NCBI GenBank assembly: GCA_963817025.1
Contig: CAWFML010000005.1
Span: 806,001-870,000 of the forward strand
DNA length: 64,000 nt
Direction of reading: 5' to 3'
Source of the DNA: JACMLC01 sp963817025
GTDB lineage: Bacteria > Acidobacteriota > Blastocatellia > Pyrinomonadales > Pyrinomonadaceae
The notes below the pieces were generated by a model. The model was not told the DNA's origin. It ran no database searches and saw nothing but the letters and a program-made list of their open reading frames with translations. The position numbers were made by a program, and so were the translations under genes. Shown here one piece after another: positions 19,579 through 28,625 of the stretch. Numbering within the stretch: position 1 is the first letter of the stretch; each line of letters begins with the position of its first letter.

Positions 19579-19679
19579 TTCCCGCAAAGGCGCAAAGGCT
19601 TAAAGAAAAGCACGCAAAGAGCGAGTAGCATTCAACACCTTTGCGGTCTTCCTCTGCGCCTTTGCGCCTTTGCGGGAAA
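19579..19679. repeat. CGCAAAGG-family inverted repeat, copy 3
   Basis: The arms TTCCCGCAAAGGCGCAAAGG and CTGCGCCTTTGCGCCTTTGC enclose about 55 bases. The rest of the gap 19358-19750 holds a small hairpin (AACCGGCATCAACCGGCT near 19390) and no gene. Confidence 0.85.
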
Positions 19680-19750
19680 CTCTTGCTTTCTTCCCAACTC
19701 AATTCACGATTGACCACTCATCAACTTCAACTTGACCCACTACTTCGGCA

Positions 19751-20278
19751 TCAAGATTTCGATAATCTCAAACGCGCTCTGGCAGAACGCCGCGCCAGCA
19801 GCGCAATCGGCAGCCCGACGAGCAACGCGTGTCCGATGATGCCGTTCAACATTACCGGAATCGGGTAGCGACCCGTCGTCGTCGCTGCCGACAATGGCGT
19901 CACCACAAAGTTCATCACGAGATGAGCGGCCACCCCATAAATCGGCCCGCACACTGCCGCCCAACGAATCAATGCTGGAAGGCGTAGACTTGCAAAGTAA
20001 TAGATGGCCGCGAGGATAAACGCGATTAGAAAGTGTAGCAGCACGCCTAGCAGAATGGTCTTAACGCCGCCGCTGAAAGAAGAGCGACCGAGCAGCCCGC
20101 TGGCAATATACTGAAAAATCCCTTTCGGACTCGCTCCCCTCAGGCCGAAGAAAACGATGGCATCCAGAGCATCCAATACACCTACGACCGACCCGCCATA
20201 AAGGATTGTGTCGAGGGCGCGCGGGCGTTGGGCGACGCCTGCCTCTACGCCGGAATATGCTGCAAGATTATCACTCAC
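19751..20278 (-). CDS. Four-helix membrane protein, YagU-like
   Basis: The 175-residue product has four predicted membrane segments, for example VKTILLGVLLHFLIAFILAA and LNGIIGHALLVGLPIALLA. A charged N-terminus and an Arg-rich C-terminus (ARRSARARLRL) flank them. The arrangement, with a glycine-rich first helix and the GPIYGVAAHLVMNFVVTPLS segment, resembles the YagU/DUF1440 group of inner-membrane proteins. I cannot confirm that without a search. No neighbours suggest a function. Confidence 0.65.
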   Translation of the reverse strand: MSDNLAAYSGVEAGVAQRPRALDTILYGGSVVGVLDALDAIVFFGLRGASPKGIFQYIASGLLGRSSFSGGVKTILLGVLLHFLIAFILAAIYYFASLRLPALIRWAAVCGPIYGVAAHLVMNFVVTPLSAATTTGRYPIPVMLNGIIGHALLVGLPIALLARRSARARLRLSKS

Positions 20279-20409
20279 GATTTTTCTCTTTCGTCTAAAA
20301 CGATACCGGAAACCGGAAAGACAACGCTTGTAACGAGCCGCGTCAGCTGAATCCCGGGAAAAATTTTAACGTGAAACAAGTGTAGAAAGAGTTTGGCTAT
20401 GTGTGCTTT

Positions 20410-20518
20410 CTCTTTGCGCTTCTTAGCGTCTTACTCTTCAGCGTTCTGTGCGTTTAAAGTTGAGCTTAACCGCACAGAGCGCAAAGGCTTTTCGCAAAGA
20501 AGCGCAAGGAGACTTCTA
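20410..20518. repeat. Degenerate CGCAAAGG-family inverted repeat
   Basis: CTTTGCGCTTCTTAGCG and GCAAAGAAGCGCAAG pair imperfectly around a centre that includes CGCACAGAGCGC. It is the only structure seen in the gap 20279-20610. Confidence 0.5.
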
Positions 20519-20610
20519 CTCTTGATTCACCTATAGACTGGTAGACAGGAACGAGTTCTTACAGGATTGGAGATGAAGAGAGCTATCTGACGGTTGCCTT
20601 GAGCGAAGAC

Positions 20611-20647
20611 AAATGGCCGGGAGTTCAATGTAAACCCCCGGCCATTT
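20611..20647 (-). terminator. Terminator of the 20.7-23.7 kb VCBS gene
   Basis: AAATGGCCGGGAG and the complementary CCCCCGGCCATTT flank a short loop. The hairpin lies 25 bases after the stop. Confidence 0.75.
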
Positions 20648-20671
20648 CTTACTCACGCAACTACAGCCAGC

Positions 20672-23600
20672 TTACGGAATATAAGCCGCAGGGACTGGCA
20701 CGTCGCTGTTAAGCCCGAACTGCTCTGAGCGCGTTGAGCCGTTCGTGCTCTGCAAGATGTGGAACACGCCTGAGGACGGTCGGAAGACAGCGATGTCCCA
20801 TTTGCCGTCGCCGTCATAATCTCCCGCGACAGGCACATCTCCGCTGATGCCCCATGCTATTCCTCTGAAACTGTTGTCGGAGCTTTGCAGGTAATACCAT
20901 GCCCCCGCTGATGGCCTGTAGACAGCTATATCCGTCTTGCCGTCTCCGTCAAAGTCTGCGGCAATCGGCTTGTCTCCGCTCGCTCCCCATTGCTGGCCGG
21001 TGACGCTGCTGTTAGAGCTTCTCAGGACATAGAAGGTATTGTCAGAGGGGCGGAAGATGGCAAAGTCTGTCTTCGAGTCTCCGTCATAATCTCCCATCAC
21101 GGGCGCGTCTCCACTCGTTCCCCATTGCTGGTAGTGGAACGAATTGTCTGTGCTGTGCAGGAGATAGAACGTGCTTGTTGACGGGCGATAGACAGAGAGG
21201 TCTGCCTTGCCGTCTGCATCAAAGTCTCCGGTCGCCGGGATGTCTCCCGATTGTCCGAACTGTGCCGAACGAATTGAATTGTCAGAGCTGTTCAAGATGT
21301 ACCAGTAGCCGTTCGCGGGACGAAAGACTGCGACATCTGCTTTACCATCTCCGTCATAATCTGCTGGCGCGATCCGGTCACTGCCCAGACCAAACTGCGC
21401 GGCGCGAAAGCCCGCCGTAGATTGCGAGATGTACCAGGTTCCTTCCGCTGGCCGGAAGACGGACACATCTGCTTTGCCGTCGCCGTCGAAATCAAATTTT
21501 CTGCCCGTCGCGCCAATCTGGTTAACAGAGAATGAGCGTGCGCCAACAGTCACGGTCGCGTTTCTGGCGAAAGCGCCCGGATTTGGCTGAACCGTAAAGG
21601 TGACTGAGCCATCCCCGGTTTGCTGCGCGGAGGTGATTTGTATCCAGTTAGCAGTAGTGGTCGCCTGCCAGCCGCAAACGCTTCCCGCAGTGACCCCTAC
21701 ATTTCCAGCGCCGCCCGCCGAGCCGAAATTCAGCGAGCTTTGATTGACCGCAAACGGGCAGCCTGACGGTTGCTGAACTTGAAAAGTTCGCGTCACGACG
21801 CCATTTGAAATATCAATCGTGCCTGCGCGCCCGCCGGTCAAATTCGGCGCGACGGAAAAACTAATAGCCGCGTTGCCGTTGCCGCTTGTGCCCGAGTTGA
21901 TCGTGATAAAACCGGAGCTTGTCGAAGCCGTCCAGGAACAATTTGACGGCATGTTAATCCCGAAACTGCCGTTGCCGCCTGTGACCGGAAAAGTTTGTAC
22001 AGAGGGAGAGAGCGAGAAAGAACAGGCCGTGAGAGAAGTTTGCAGATTAAGACTCCAACTGCCCGCGATGCTTCCGGCGTTCACCACATTGTCGTCATCC
22101 ACGACGAATAACTTCCAAACGCCCGTCGGCGCGCTGCCGTAAAAAGCATCCAGCGTCGTGCCTGTCGTTGCGCCTTGCGGTGCAGGCAGCGGAAACGCAT
22201 CCCCCGGTAAAATATCGGTCGGCTTATATGTGCCTGTCGCCAGCGGCGCGTTATCCGGCAAGCTTGCTAAGGCGGCATCGTCAAAAGTTAAATTAATCCC
22301 GCCGACTTCCGTCCCGCCGCCTACGTCCGACATTAAAACAATGCGTCGCCCGTTTGGCGCGACCAGCATCACATCAACATCGTCGGGCGAAGTATGACTG
22401 AAATTCGTGAGCGTGACGGTGGCTTTTGTAATCGTCCCCTGAACGCCGAAAATCGTTTTCTGCGATGCATAAGGCTGCGCCGCTCCTGTGCCCGGAATAC
22501 CAATCGCGTCCACAGAGCTTTGCACAAAAATCTTCCAGCCACCGTTGATGTTCCCAGCATTGCCGCCATTATCATCAACCAGAAATAGCTGCCACGTGCC
22601 ATTGGCTACCAAACCGTTAAGCGCTGAAAGCCTTGCTCCGGTCGGCGCGCCGCCGGGCGCGGGGGCAGGGAACGCAGCATCCGGTTCAAAGTCCGTCGGC
22701 TTGTAATTGCCGCTGGTGATAGTCGTGTTATCTGGAAGCGAAGCCGTCGCGGCATCTGTAAAAAACAGATCCAGATTAGTAACCGGATTGCTGCCGCCGA
22801 CATCCGACATTAGAACCACTTTGCTTCCGTTCGGAGCCACGAGTATCAAATCAACGTCGTCGGGCGAAGTATGGCTAAAGCCAACCAGACTCACCTGCAC
22901 GCCCGTCACCAACCCGTCGTGATTCGTCAAATTTATTTCGGTTGGATAAGACGAAGCTGCCCCAGTGGCGGGAATCGAAATCGCGGCTGCGTTTGTGCCG
23001 GAGATAGCATTCGTGACCTGAACATTATCAATTCGCCAGGCGTCTCCGGCTTCCATATCATCCGTTCCCAGACGCCAGCGAAATTGCACGCTCTGGTTCA
23101 TGCTGCTGACCGGAAGAATTACTTCCGTCGTGATATAGCCGGCCATCTGTCCCGTCCATGCGCGTCTGCCGCTGAGCGTGCCGCTGACGAGCTGCGTATC
23201 ATAACCGCCGGTCAGAAATGTTCCGCCAGCCGTCACGATGTCTGTGAACGCGCCGCCGTTGATGCTGATTTCCAGCACACAGCCATCGAACTCAAAATCC
23301 GTTTGATAAAAATGACGGAACGTTAATTTATGCTGAATGTTGCTGAGAGCGATGGACGGCGAGACGAGATTGGCTGTCCCCTGCGTATTCGGGTCGTTCG
23401 TGTACACAGCGTTCGGAGCAGAGTCCGGAAAGGTCGAGACTGTTTTGAACATCTCGTTCATCACGCCGGAAGCAGTCGTAGACCAGCCTGCCGGAAGCGC
23501 GGGCGCGGTCACGCCGTCAAAGTCTTCGTTAAAGACGATGACCGAAGGACTCAAAGCATTATCTTCCTGCGCTCTGACAGGCGCGGGGCGAGGCCCCGTG

Positions 23601-23689
23601 ATAGCAAAACCAACGGCCAGCAACCCGATAAAAATTATGACTAATAATCTCGGATAAGAATAAGAGACGGCAGATTTTTGTTTATTCAT
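20672..23689 (-). CDS. Large secreted multidomain protein with BACON and VCBS repeats
   Basis: ATG 23689 (MNKQKSAVSYSY) is preferred to the longer frame because GTGGGAAAAG precedes it and the signal peptide (RLLVIIFIGLLAVGFAI) then sits at the N-terminus. In the 1005 residues the order is as follows. A jelly-roll domain at about 50-240 (FNEDFDGVTAPALPAGW ... AWRIDNVQV) comes first. Two P-like domains follow (DDVDLILVAPNGSKVVLMSD and DDVDVMLVAPNGRRIVLMSD). Two BACON-type domains come next (CSFSLSPSVQTFPVTGG; CPFAVNQSSLNFGSAGG). The C-terminal part has six VCBS motifs from about 730 and ends in PVPAAYIP. BACON and jelly-roll domains often bind glycans, so a surface adhesin or carbohydrate-binding role is inferred. 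Confidence 0.85.
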   Translation of the reverse strand: MNKQKSAVSYSYPRLLVIIFIGLLAVGFAITGPRPAPVRAQEDNALSPSVIVFNEDFDGVTAPALPAGWSTTASGVMNEMFKTVSTFPDSAPNAVYTNDPNTQGTANLVSPSIALSNIQHKLTFRHFYQTDFEFDGCVLEISINGGAFTDIVTAGGTFLTGGYDTQLVSGTLSGRRAWTGQMAGYITTEVILPVSSMNQSVQFRWRLGTDDMEAGDAWRIDNVQVTNAISGTNAAAISIPATGAASSYPTEINLTNHDGLVTGVQVSLVGFSHTSPDDVDLILVAPNGSKVVLMSDVGGSNPVTNLDLFFTDAATASLPDNTTITSGNYKPTDFEPDAAFPAPAPGGAPTGARLSALNGLVANGTWQLFLVDDNGGNAGNINGGWKIFVQSSVDAIGIPGTGAAQPYASQKTIFGVQGTITKATVTLTNFSHTSPDDVDVMLVAPNGRRIVLMSDVGGGTEVGGINLTFDDAALASLPDNAPLATGTYKPTDILPGDAFPLPAPQGATTGTTLDAFYGSAPTGVWKLFVVDDDNVVNAGSIAGSWSLNLQTSLTACSFSLSPSVQTFPVTGGNGSFGINMPSNCSWTASTSSGFITINSGTSGNGNAAISFSVAPNLTGGRAGTIDISNGVVTRTFQVQQPSGCPFAVNQSSLNFGSAGGAGNVGVTAGSVCGWQATTTANWIQITSAQQTGDGSVTFTVQPNPGAFARNATVTVGARSFSVNQIGATGRKFDFDGDGKADVSVFRPAEGTWYISQSTAGFRAAQFGLGSDRIAPADYDGDGKADVAVFRPANGYWYILNSSDNSIRSAQFGQSGDIPATGDFDADGKADLSVYRPSTSTFYLLHSTDNSFHYQQWGTSGDAPVMGDYDGDSKTDFAIFRPSDNTFYVLRSSNSSVTGQQWGASGDKPIAADFDGDGKTDIAVYRPSAGAWYYLQSSDNSFRGIAWGISGDVPVAGDYDGDGKWDIAVFRPSSGVFHILQSTNGSTRSEQFGLNSDVPVPAAYIP

Positions 23690-24007
23690 CAAACTTTTCC
23701 CACTCGATATTGCCTTGAATACAGAAAACGGGTTTGAAGCAATCCATCGCTTCAAAGCCTGTGCTGTGTTGTTTAAGTTATTGAGTAACTGCCAAGCGTT
23801 CCGCAGGTCAAACTTTAGTCGGGTTCGCCCATCTGAAAAAGGCTCAAGCATGAACTCAAAGGTCTATGAACTTAATCCGGGGACGGCCAAAAATAACAAA
23901 GGGATTGAAAGTTTTGGCGACGAAGTATTAACTTTTTTGAGGGAATTGGCAAGGAGATTTTAGCGGCTAAAAAATTTTCGCTGTGGACGGGTTTTTACAA
24001 ATTTTTT

Positions 24008-24035
24008 TTGCCTTTTCCTTGTAAAAAGGTTATAC
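24008..24035 (+). promoter_or_regulatory. Probable promoter of the DUF1800 gene
   Basis: TTGCCT at 24008-24013 and TTATAC at 24030-24035 are 16 bases apart. The gap 23690-24120 holds no convincing gene; a small plus-strand frame there looks like antisense of the VCBS gene's upstream sequence. Confidence 0.5.
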
Positions 24036-24120
24036 ATCAAGGCTGTTTTTGTCGCTCAGGGAATCCTGCCAAACCGGATTGGGTTACTCGTTTCGAGTAA
24101 AAAGCTCGGGAGAAAAGTTA

Positions 24121-26349
24121 ATGTTGATAGTATCTGATGCCTGTCGCAGGTTGCGACTTTCAATGCTTTGCGGAGTTCTGGGGTGTCTTTTGGTCTTTGG
24201 CGGCGCGACCGTTCTTCGGGCCAACACGTTGCCTGAGGACGCGCCCGTGCTGATTAGCGAAGCGAATTCGACCAGAGCCTTAATCGCCCTTCCCAAAGGC
24301 GGGCGCAGCGCTGATTTATCAAACAGAGTTATCCAGCCGGGCAGAAATAATATCGTCACCTTCTATCTCACCAATCTGGATTTGCTCGCGGGCGAAGGCG
24401 CAAACGCCTTTCGCGCCGAACTCGAAGACGCGCAGCATTTTCGTCATCCTCTGCAAATCGTCCGCTTTGAAAAGACGGCTGAATATAAATCCGTTTATGC
24501 TTTGAGCGTGCGCCTCGGCGCAGAGATCGGCAACCTCGGAGATGTGCTGCTGCGCGTGACGTGGCGCGGCATGTCCAGCAACCGCGTGCGTCTCTCAATC
24601 GGTTACGAGGGCGGGCAAATCGCGGACGACCCGGACGCTGTTCCGACGCCGCTGCCCGGAACACAAACAATCGTCCGACCAGCTTCTGGAAATCGCGTCG
24701 GCTTCCCGTGGACTGGCGACCGCGTGCGTTTTATGGAGCAAGCGACTTTTGGCCCTAACGCGGCTCTCGAACAACGCTTGCGGCGCATCAGCTACATGAC
24801 ATGGCTGGAAGAGCAGATGGACGAGTCCAGATACAGCGCCTTTGTTTATCCTGAATTTACGCTTCAGCCATCGCCTCCCCTGCCATTCTGTGACGGCGAT
24901 GATTTTCCTACGGATGTTCCATTAACCTGCTTCCGCGACAATTACACGATGTACCAGCTTCAGAATTGGTTTTATAAAGAAGCTCTGTACAACGAAAACC
25001 AGCAGCTCAGACGGCGCGTCTCCTGGGCTTTGAGCCAGATTCTGGTCGTGTCCGGGCGCACTAATAATCAGCCGAGCCGGATGATGCCCTATATTCAAAC
25101 GCTCGATAGTAATGCCTTCGGCAATTTCCGCAGGTTGCTGAATGAACTGACGCTCAATCCCGCGATGGGCACGTATCTTGATATGGCGATTAGCACGAGA
25201 CAGAATCCGAACGAGAACTACGCGCGCGAGATTTTGCAGCTTTTCACCATCGGAGTCGATCTACTGAATCCTGACGGCACGCCCGTGCTCGACAATCAGG
25301 GCAATCGCATCCCAAGCTACAATCAGGAGACGATCAACAACTTCACGAAAATTTTTACGGGCTGGACATTTTGTGGCTCGCAATGCGCGAGCACTGTGCC
25401 CGGCATCGTTAATTACCGCGACCCGATGGTGGTCAACCCTGCGAATCATGACACGACGGCCAAGACGCTGCTGAATTATCCGGGAGCCACTCCGATAGTT
25501 CCCGCAGGGCAAACTCCCGATCAGGATTTGCGAGACGCGCTAAACAACATTTACTTTCATCCGAACGTCCCGCCGTTTATCAGCAAGCTGCTGATACAGC
25601 AACTCGTCACCAGCAACCCGACCCCTGCTTATGTCGGTCGCGTGTCGGCTGTGTTCAGTGATAACGGGCACGGCGAGCGTGGCGATTTGAAAGCCGTCAT
25701 CAAAGCCATCCTGCTCGACCCGGAAGCGCGCGGCAACAACAAGACAGACCCGAATTACGGCAAACTGCGCGAGCCTGTGCTGTATATCACGAACCTCTTG
25801 CGCCCCTTCAATCCGACGGCGAACAACAACATCACCGTCCCCGCGTTTTGCAACGGGCTGAGCGACGGCGTCATCAACGGTATCTCACAACCGCTCGATC
25901 AGGATGTTTTCAATCCGCCGACGGTCTTCAACTACTATTCGATGGATTATATTATTCCGAGCACGCCTCTGGCCGGGCCGGAGTTTGGAATTTTCTCTAC
26001 GGGCACGGCCTTGAAACGTCCGAATTTCGTCAACCAGATGGCTCCGCCCGGCACGACAGGCGCGGCAGGAATTCAGGCAGTCACCGGAACGGCTTCTGTG
26101 CCGACCAGTATTCCCTGCGGAACGCGTATTGACTTAACCAGATTTGAAGCGCTCTCGGCTGCGGACTCGACAGGAGGTCTCCTGCTCGACACGCTCAACC
26201 GGGAAATGATGCATGGCACGATGAGCACGCCCGTACGCAACGAATTTCTGACAGCCATACAGGGCGTCACGTCTACCAATCATGTGAAACGCGTTCGGAC
26301 GGCGTTTTATTTAGTCGCCACTTCGCTGCAATATCAAGTGCAAAGGTAA
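24121..26349 (+). CDS. DUF1800 domain protein, exported
   Basis: ATG 24121 has GGGAGAAAAG upstream and places the signal peptide (LSMLCGVLGCLLVFGGATV) properly; the longer frame would add 24 residues. The 742-residue protein has an N-terminal beta-rich part to about residue 200. The DUF1800 region follows: RFMEQATFGPN, then WLEEQM, REILQLFTIGV, NNFTKIFTGWTF, and near the end FNPPTVFNYYS. DUF1800 proteins are widespread in Planctomycetes, Acidobacteria and Proteobacteria and almost always precede a DUF1501 gene, as here. The biochemical role is not established. It is six bases from the DUF1501 start. Confidence 0.88.
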   Translation: MLIVSDACRRLRLSMLCGVLGCLLVFGGATVLRANTLPEDAPVLISEANSTRALIALPKGGRSADLSNRVIQPGRNNIVTFYLTNLDLLAGEGANAFRAELEDAQHFRHPLQIVRFEKTAEYKSVYALSVRLGAEIGNLGDVLLRVTWRGMSSNRVRLSIGYEGGQIADDPDAVPTPLPGTQTIVRPASGNRVGFPWTGDRVRFMEQATFGPNAALEQRLRRISYMTWLEEQMDESRYSAFVYPEFTLQPSPPLPFCDGDDFPTDVPLTCFRDNYTMYQLQNWFYKEALYNENQQLRRRVSWALSQILVVSGRTNNQPSRMMPYIQTLDSNAFGNFRRLLNELTLNPAMGTYLDMAISTRQNPNENYAREILQLFTIGVDLLNPDGTPVLDNQGNRIPSYNQETINNFTKIFTGWTFCGSQCASTVPGIVNYRDPMVVNPANHDTTAKTLLNYPGATPIVPAGQTPDQDLRDALNNIYFHPNVPPFISKLLIQQLVTSNPTPAYVGRVSAVFSDNGHGERGDLKAVIKAILLDPEARGNNKTDPNYGKLREPVLYITNLLRPFNPTANNNITVPAFCNGLSDGVINGISQPLDQDVFNPPTVFNYYSMDYIIPSTPLAGPEFGIFSTGTALKRPNFVNQMAPPGTTGAAGIQAVTGTASVPTSIPCGTRIDLTRFEALSAADSTGGLLLDTLNREMMHGTMSTPVRNEFLTAIQGVTSTNHVKRVRTAFYLVATSLQYQVQR

Positions 26350-26354
26350 GAATC

Positions 26355-27782
26355 ATGAGAGAGAACAGAAGAGAATTTTTGAAGAAATCTTGCCGCGCCT
26401 TGAGTATGACGGCAATCGCCACGCAGATGCGTCACTTCGGTATGATAAATCTGCTGGCGCAGGAAAAGATAGACGCGGCTAAGGAGTCCGGCACGGATAG
26501 CGGGGGCGACTATAAAGCTCTGGTCTGCGTGTTTCTGGACGGCGGCAATGACGGCAACAACTCTGTCGTGCCGAATTATAACGAAGGCTACGCCCAGTAC
26601 TCTACGGCTCGCTCGGCACAAGGGTTGGCAATCGCGCGTCCCAGCTTGCTGCCGATTACGCCGCCAAACATGGGCGGGCAGGATTACGGCTTTCATCCGG
26701 CGATGGCTCCTTTGCACACTCTCTGGAACGCAGGCAAGATGGCTGTCGTCTGCAATGTCGGGTGTCTGGTTCAACCTTTGACACGTACGACATATCAGGC
26801 GGGCGCGCCGAGGCCCTACCAGCTTTTCTCGCATCCGGATCAGGCAGACCAGTTCCGCACTTCGATTTCCAGTTTCAAATCAACCACCGGCTGGGGCGGG
26901 CGACTCGCAGACCGCACGGCTGCGCTCAATACCAATCCGGCGATTCCGATGATTACTTCAATCGCTGGCGGCTCGATTTTTACTAACGGCTTTAACACCA
27001 AGCCGCTGATTCTTGCTTCGACCGCAGCGCTTAATCAAGTCCTGACCTTGAACGGCTTTGGCGCAGCCACGGACGAAGTCCAGCGCCGGACGGCGATGAT
27101 TAACGCACGGCAGCATGATTTGAATTACACGCTGGTGCAAAATGCGAGTCTCATCACTCAACAGGCTTTCAACGTCAGCCAGCAACTGACGGTTGACCCG
27201 ACCCTTACAGTGACCTTCCCCAACACGAGCTTGGGCAATCAGCTTAGACAGGTCGCAAAGCTCATCAAGGTCAGAACGCAGTTGAGTATGAGCAGGCAGA
27301 TTTTCTTTGTGCAGCTCGGCGGCTTTGACCATCACAGCGGCCAGTTGATACCGCATAACAGTTTGCTCACGCAGGTGAGTAATGCTTTAAAAGCTTTCTA
27401 TGACGAAACGGTGGAGCAGGGCGTGGCAGGGCAGGTGACGACCTGTACGATGTCTGATTTCAATCGCACGTTCGGCCCGGCAGGTTCCGGCGGCAATGTC
27501 GGTTCAGACCACGGTTGGGGCGGCCCTTATTTCGTCATCGGCGGCTCGGTTCGGGGCGGCGATTTCTACGGCAAGCCGACCTCGAACGGCACTTTCGTGC
27601 CGACGCTTGTGACCGGAACAGGCGACGACACGGACATCCGTGGACGCTTTATTCCTTCAGTTTCGGTAGACCAGTACGCGGCCACACTGGCGCGCTGGTA
27701 CGGCCTTTCGGCTACCGACCTCCCGCTTGTCTTTCCCAATATCAACAACTTCAACGGTTCTGATCTGGGCTTTATGATGTAA
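26355..27782 (+). CDS. DUF1501 domain protein with Tat signal
   Basis: The 475-residue product begins NRREFLKKSCRALSMT, a twin-arginine signal, so it is exported folded. The DUF1501 landmarks are LDGGNDGNNSVVP, FHPAMAPLHTLWNAGKMAVV, GGFDHHSGQLIPHN and GSDHGWGGPYFVIGG. The fold belongs to the alkaline phosphatase/sulfatase superfamily by common annotation, and the conserved Asp/His residues may bind metal. It is co-transcribed with the DUF1800 gene and the two probably act together outside the cytoplasm. Substrate unknown. Confidence 0.88.
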   Translation: MRENRREFLKKSCRALSMTAIATQMRHFGMINLLAQEKIDAAKESGTDSGGDYKALVCVFLDGGNDGNNSVVPNYNEGYAQYSTARSAQGLAIARPSLLPITPPNMGGQDYGFHPAMAPLHTLWNAGKMAVVCNVGCLVQPLTRTTYQAGAPRPYQLFSHPDQADQFRTSISSFKSTTGWGGRLADRTAALNTNPAIPMITSIAGGSIFTNGFNTKPLILASTAALNQVLTLNGFGAATDEVQRRTAMINARQHDLNYTLVQNASLITQQAFNVSQQLTVDPTLTVTFPNTSLGNQLRQVAKLIKVRTQLSMSRQIFFVQLGGFDHHSGQLIPHNSLLTQVSNALKAFYDETVEQGVAGQVTTCTMSDFNRTFGPAGSGGNVGSDHGWGGPYFVIGGSVRGGDFYGKPTSNGTFVPTLVTGTGDDTDIRGRFIPSVSVDQYAATLARWYGLSATDLPLVFPNINNFNGSDLGFMM

Positions 27783-27901
27783 TTGAAAGTGGGGAACGCC
27801 GCAGCGGCCTGACGCGCAAACGCAGATTTAGAAGCGTCAATAGTTTTTAGAGATATTTTGCAGAGGGCGGCAGTCTCACGCCGCAATTAACCCGCGCCAC
27901 G

Positions 27902-27938
27902 CATGCTTGTCTCTGCGCGATTTGCAGAGACAAGCATG
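27902..27938. repeat. Hairpin downstream of the DUF1501 gene
   Basis: CATGCTTGTCTCTGC and GCAGAGACAAGCATG form a perfect 15-pair stem with a seven-base loop and no T-run. It may be a terminator or a processing/stability element. Confidence 0.6.
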
Positions 27939-28020
27939 AAAAGGATGCTATCGAGGCGTCTGGGCCAACGAGTTGTTCGGCATCGCCGCTCGCAAACAGA
28001 AACTCCAACTTCCACCTCGC

Positions 28021-28392
28021 CTATACGTGTTGATCTACCAGAATCGTGTTTCCATCCGGGTCAACTATCATAAAGCTGGCCGGGCCAGTAGTGCTTTCAT
28101 CTGCTTCTGTCATCATGTTGACGCCACTCGCTTTAAGCTGTCGCTGCAACTCTCGAATGTCCGTGAATTCTCCGAGTTGCCCTGCCTCGCTATTCCAGCC
28201 GGGGTTGAAGGTGAGAATGTTCTTTTCGAACATGTCTTGAAACAATCCGATAGCGTGGCCGCCGTTCTTCATAATCAGCCAATTCTGCGATTGATCACCC
28301 ATGAAAACCGTAAAACCAAGCTTTTCGTAAAAGAGTTTCGACGCCTCTATATCTTTGACAGCCAAGCTAACAGAGAAAGCTCCCAGTTCCAT
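28021..28392 (-). CDS. VOC-superfamily (glyoxalase/bleomycin-resistance fold) protein
   Basis: ATG 28392 has TAGGAGGAAATT before it. The 123 residues make two beta-alpha-beta-beta-beta units: FSVSLAVKDIEASKLFYEKL and, in the second half, FMIVDPDGNTILVDQHV. Candidate metal-ligand residues are His in GGHAIGL and a C-terminal acidic residue, but not all ligands of glyoxalase I are evident. It is probably a small dioxygenase-like or binding protein. It is transcribed alone, 233 bases from the serine hydrolase gene. Confidence 0.8.
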   Translation of the reverse strand: MELGAFSVSLAVKDIEASKLFYEKLGFTVFMGDQSQNWLIMKNGGHAIGLFQDMFEKNILTFNPGWNSEAGQLGEFTDIRELQRQLKASGVNMMTEADESTTGPASFMIVDPDGNTILVDQHV

Positions 28393-28561
28393 AATTTCCT
28401 CCTACGTTGTGTGCATGACGTATAAAGCCCGAATTTGTATGTTGCCTTTTGTCGGCTCAAGCCGCTTCTCTCAGAGACGAACTTGCATCGACAAGGCTGG
28501 CCTACCGCAAGTATACAACGCGCAAGGGGTTCGTAAAATGTTTCCGACCGATTGTTGAAAA

Positions 28562-28599
28562 ATCGCCTGTCTGTAGCGCTCAACACACAGACAGGCGAT
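28562..28599 (-). terminator. Terminator of the serine hydrolase gene
   Basis: ATCGCCTGTCTGT (28562-28574) and ACAGACAGGCGAT (28587-28599) form a 13-pair stem. On the minus strand it runs into TTTTTC. Confidence 0.85.
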
Positions 28600-28625
28600 C
28601 CGGGGAATCGAGAAAACGGAAATTG

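Noticed and set aside
23715..23963. Small plus-strand frame upstream of the DUF1800 gene
   Set aside because: It is antisense to the upstream region of the VCBS gene, has no ribosome-binding site and no protein-like pattern.
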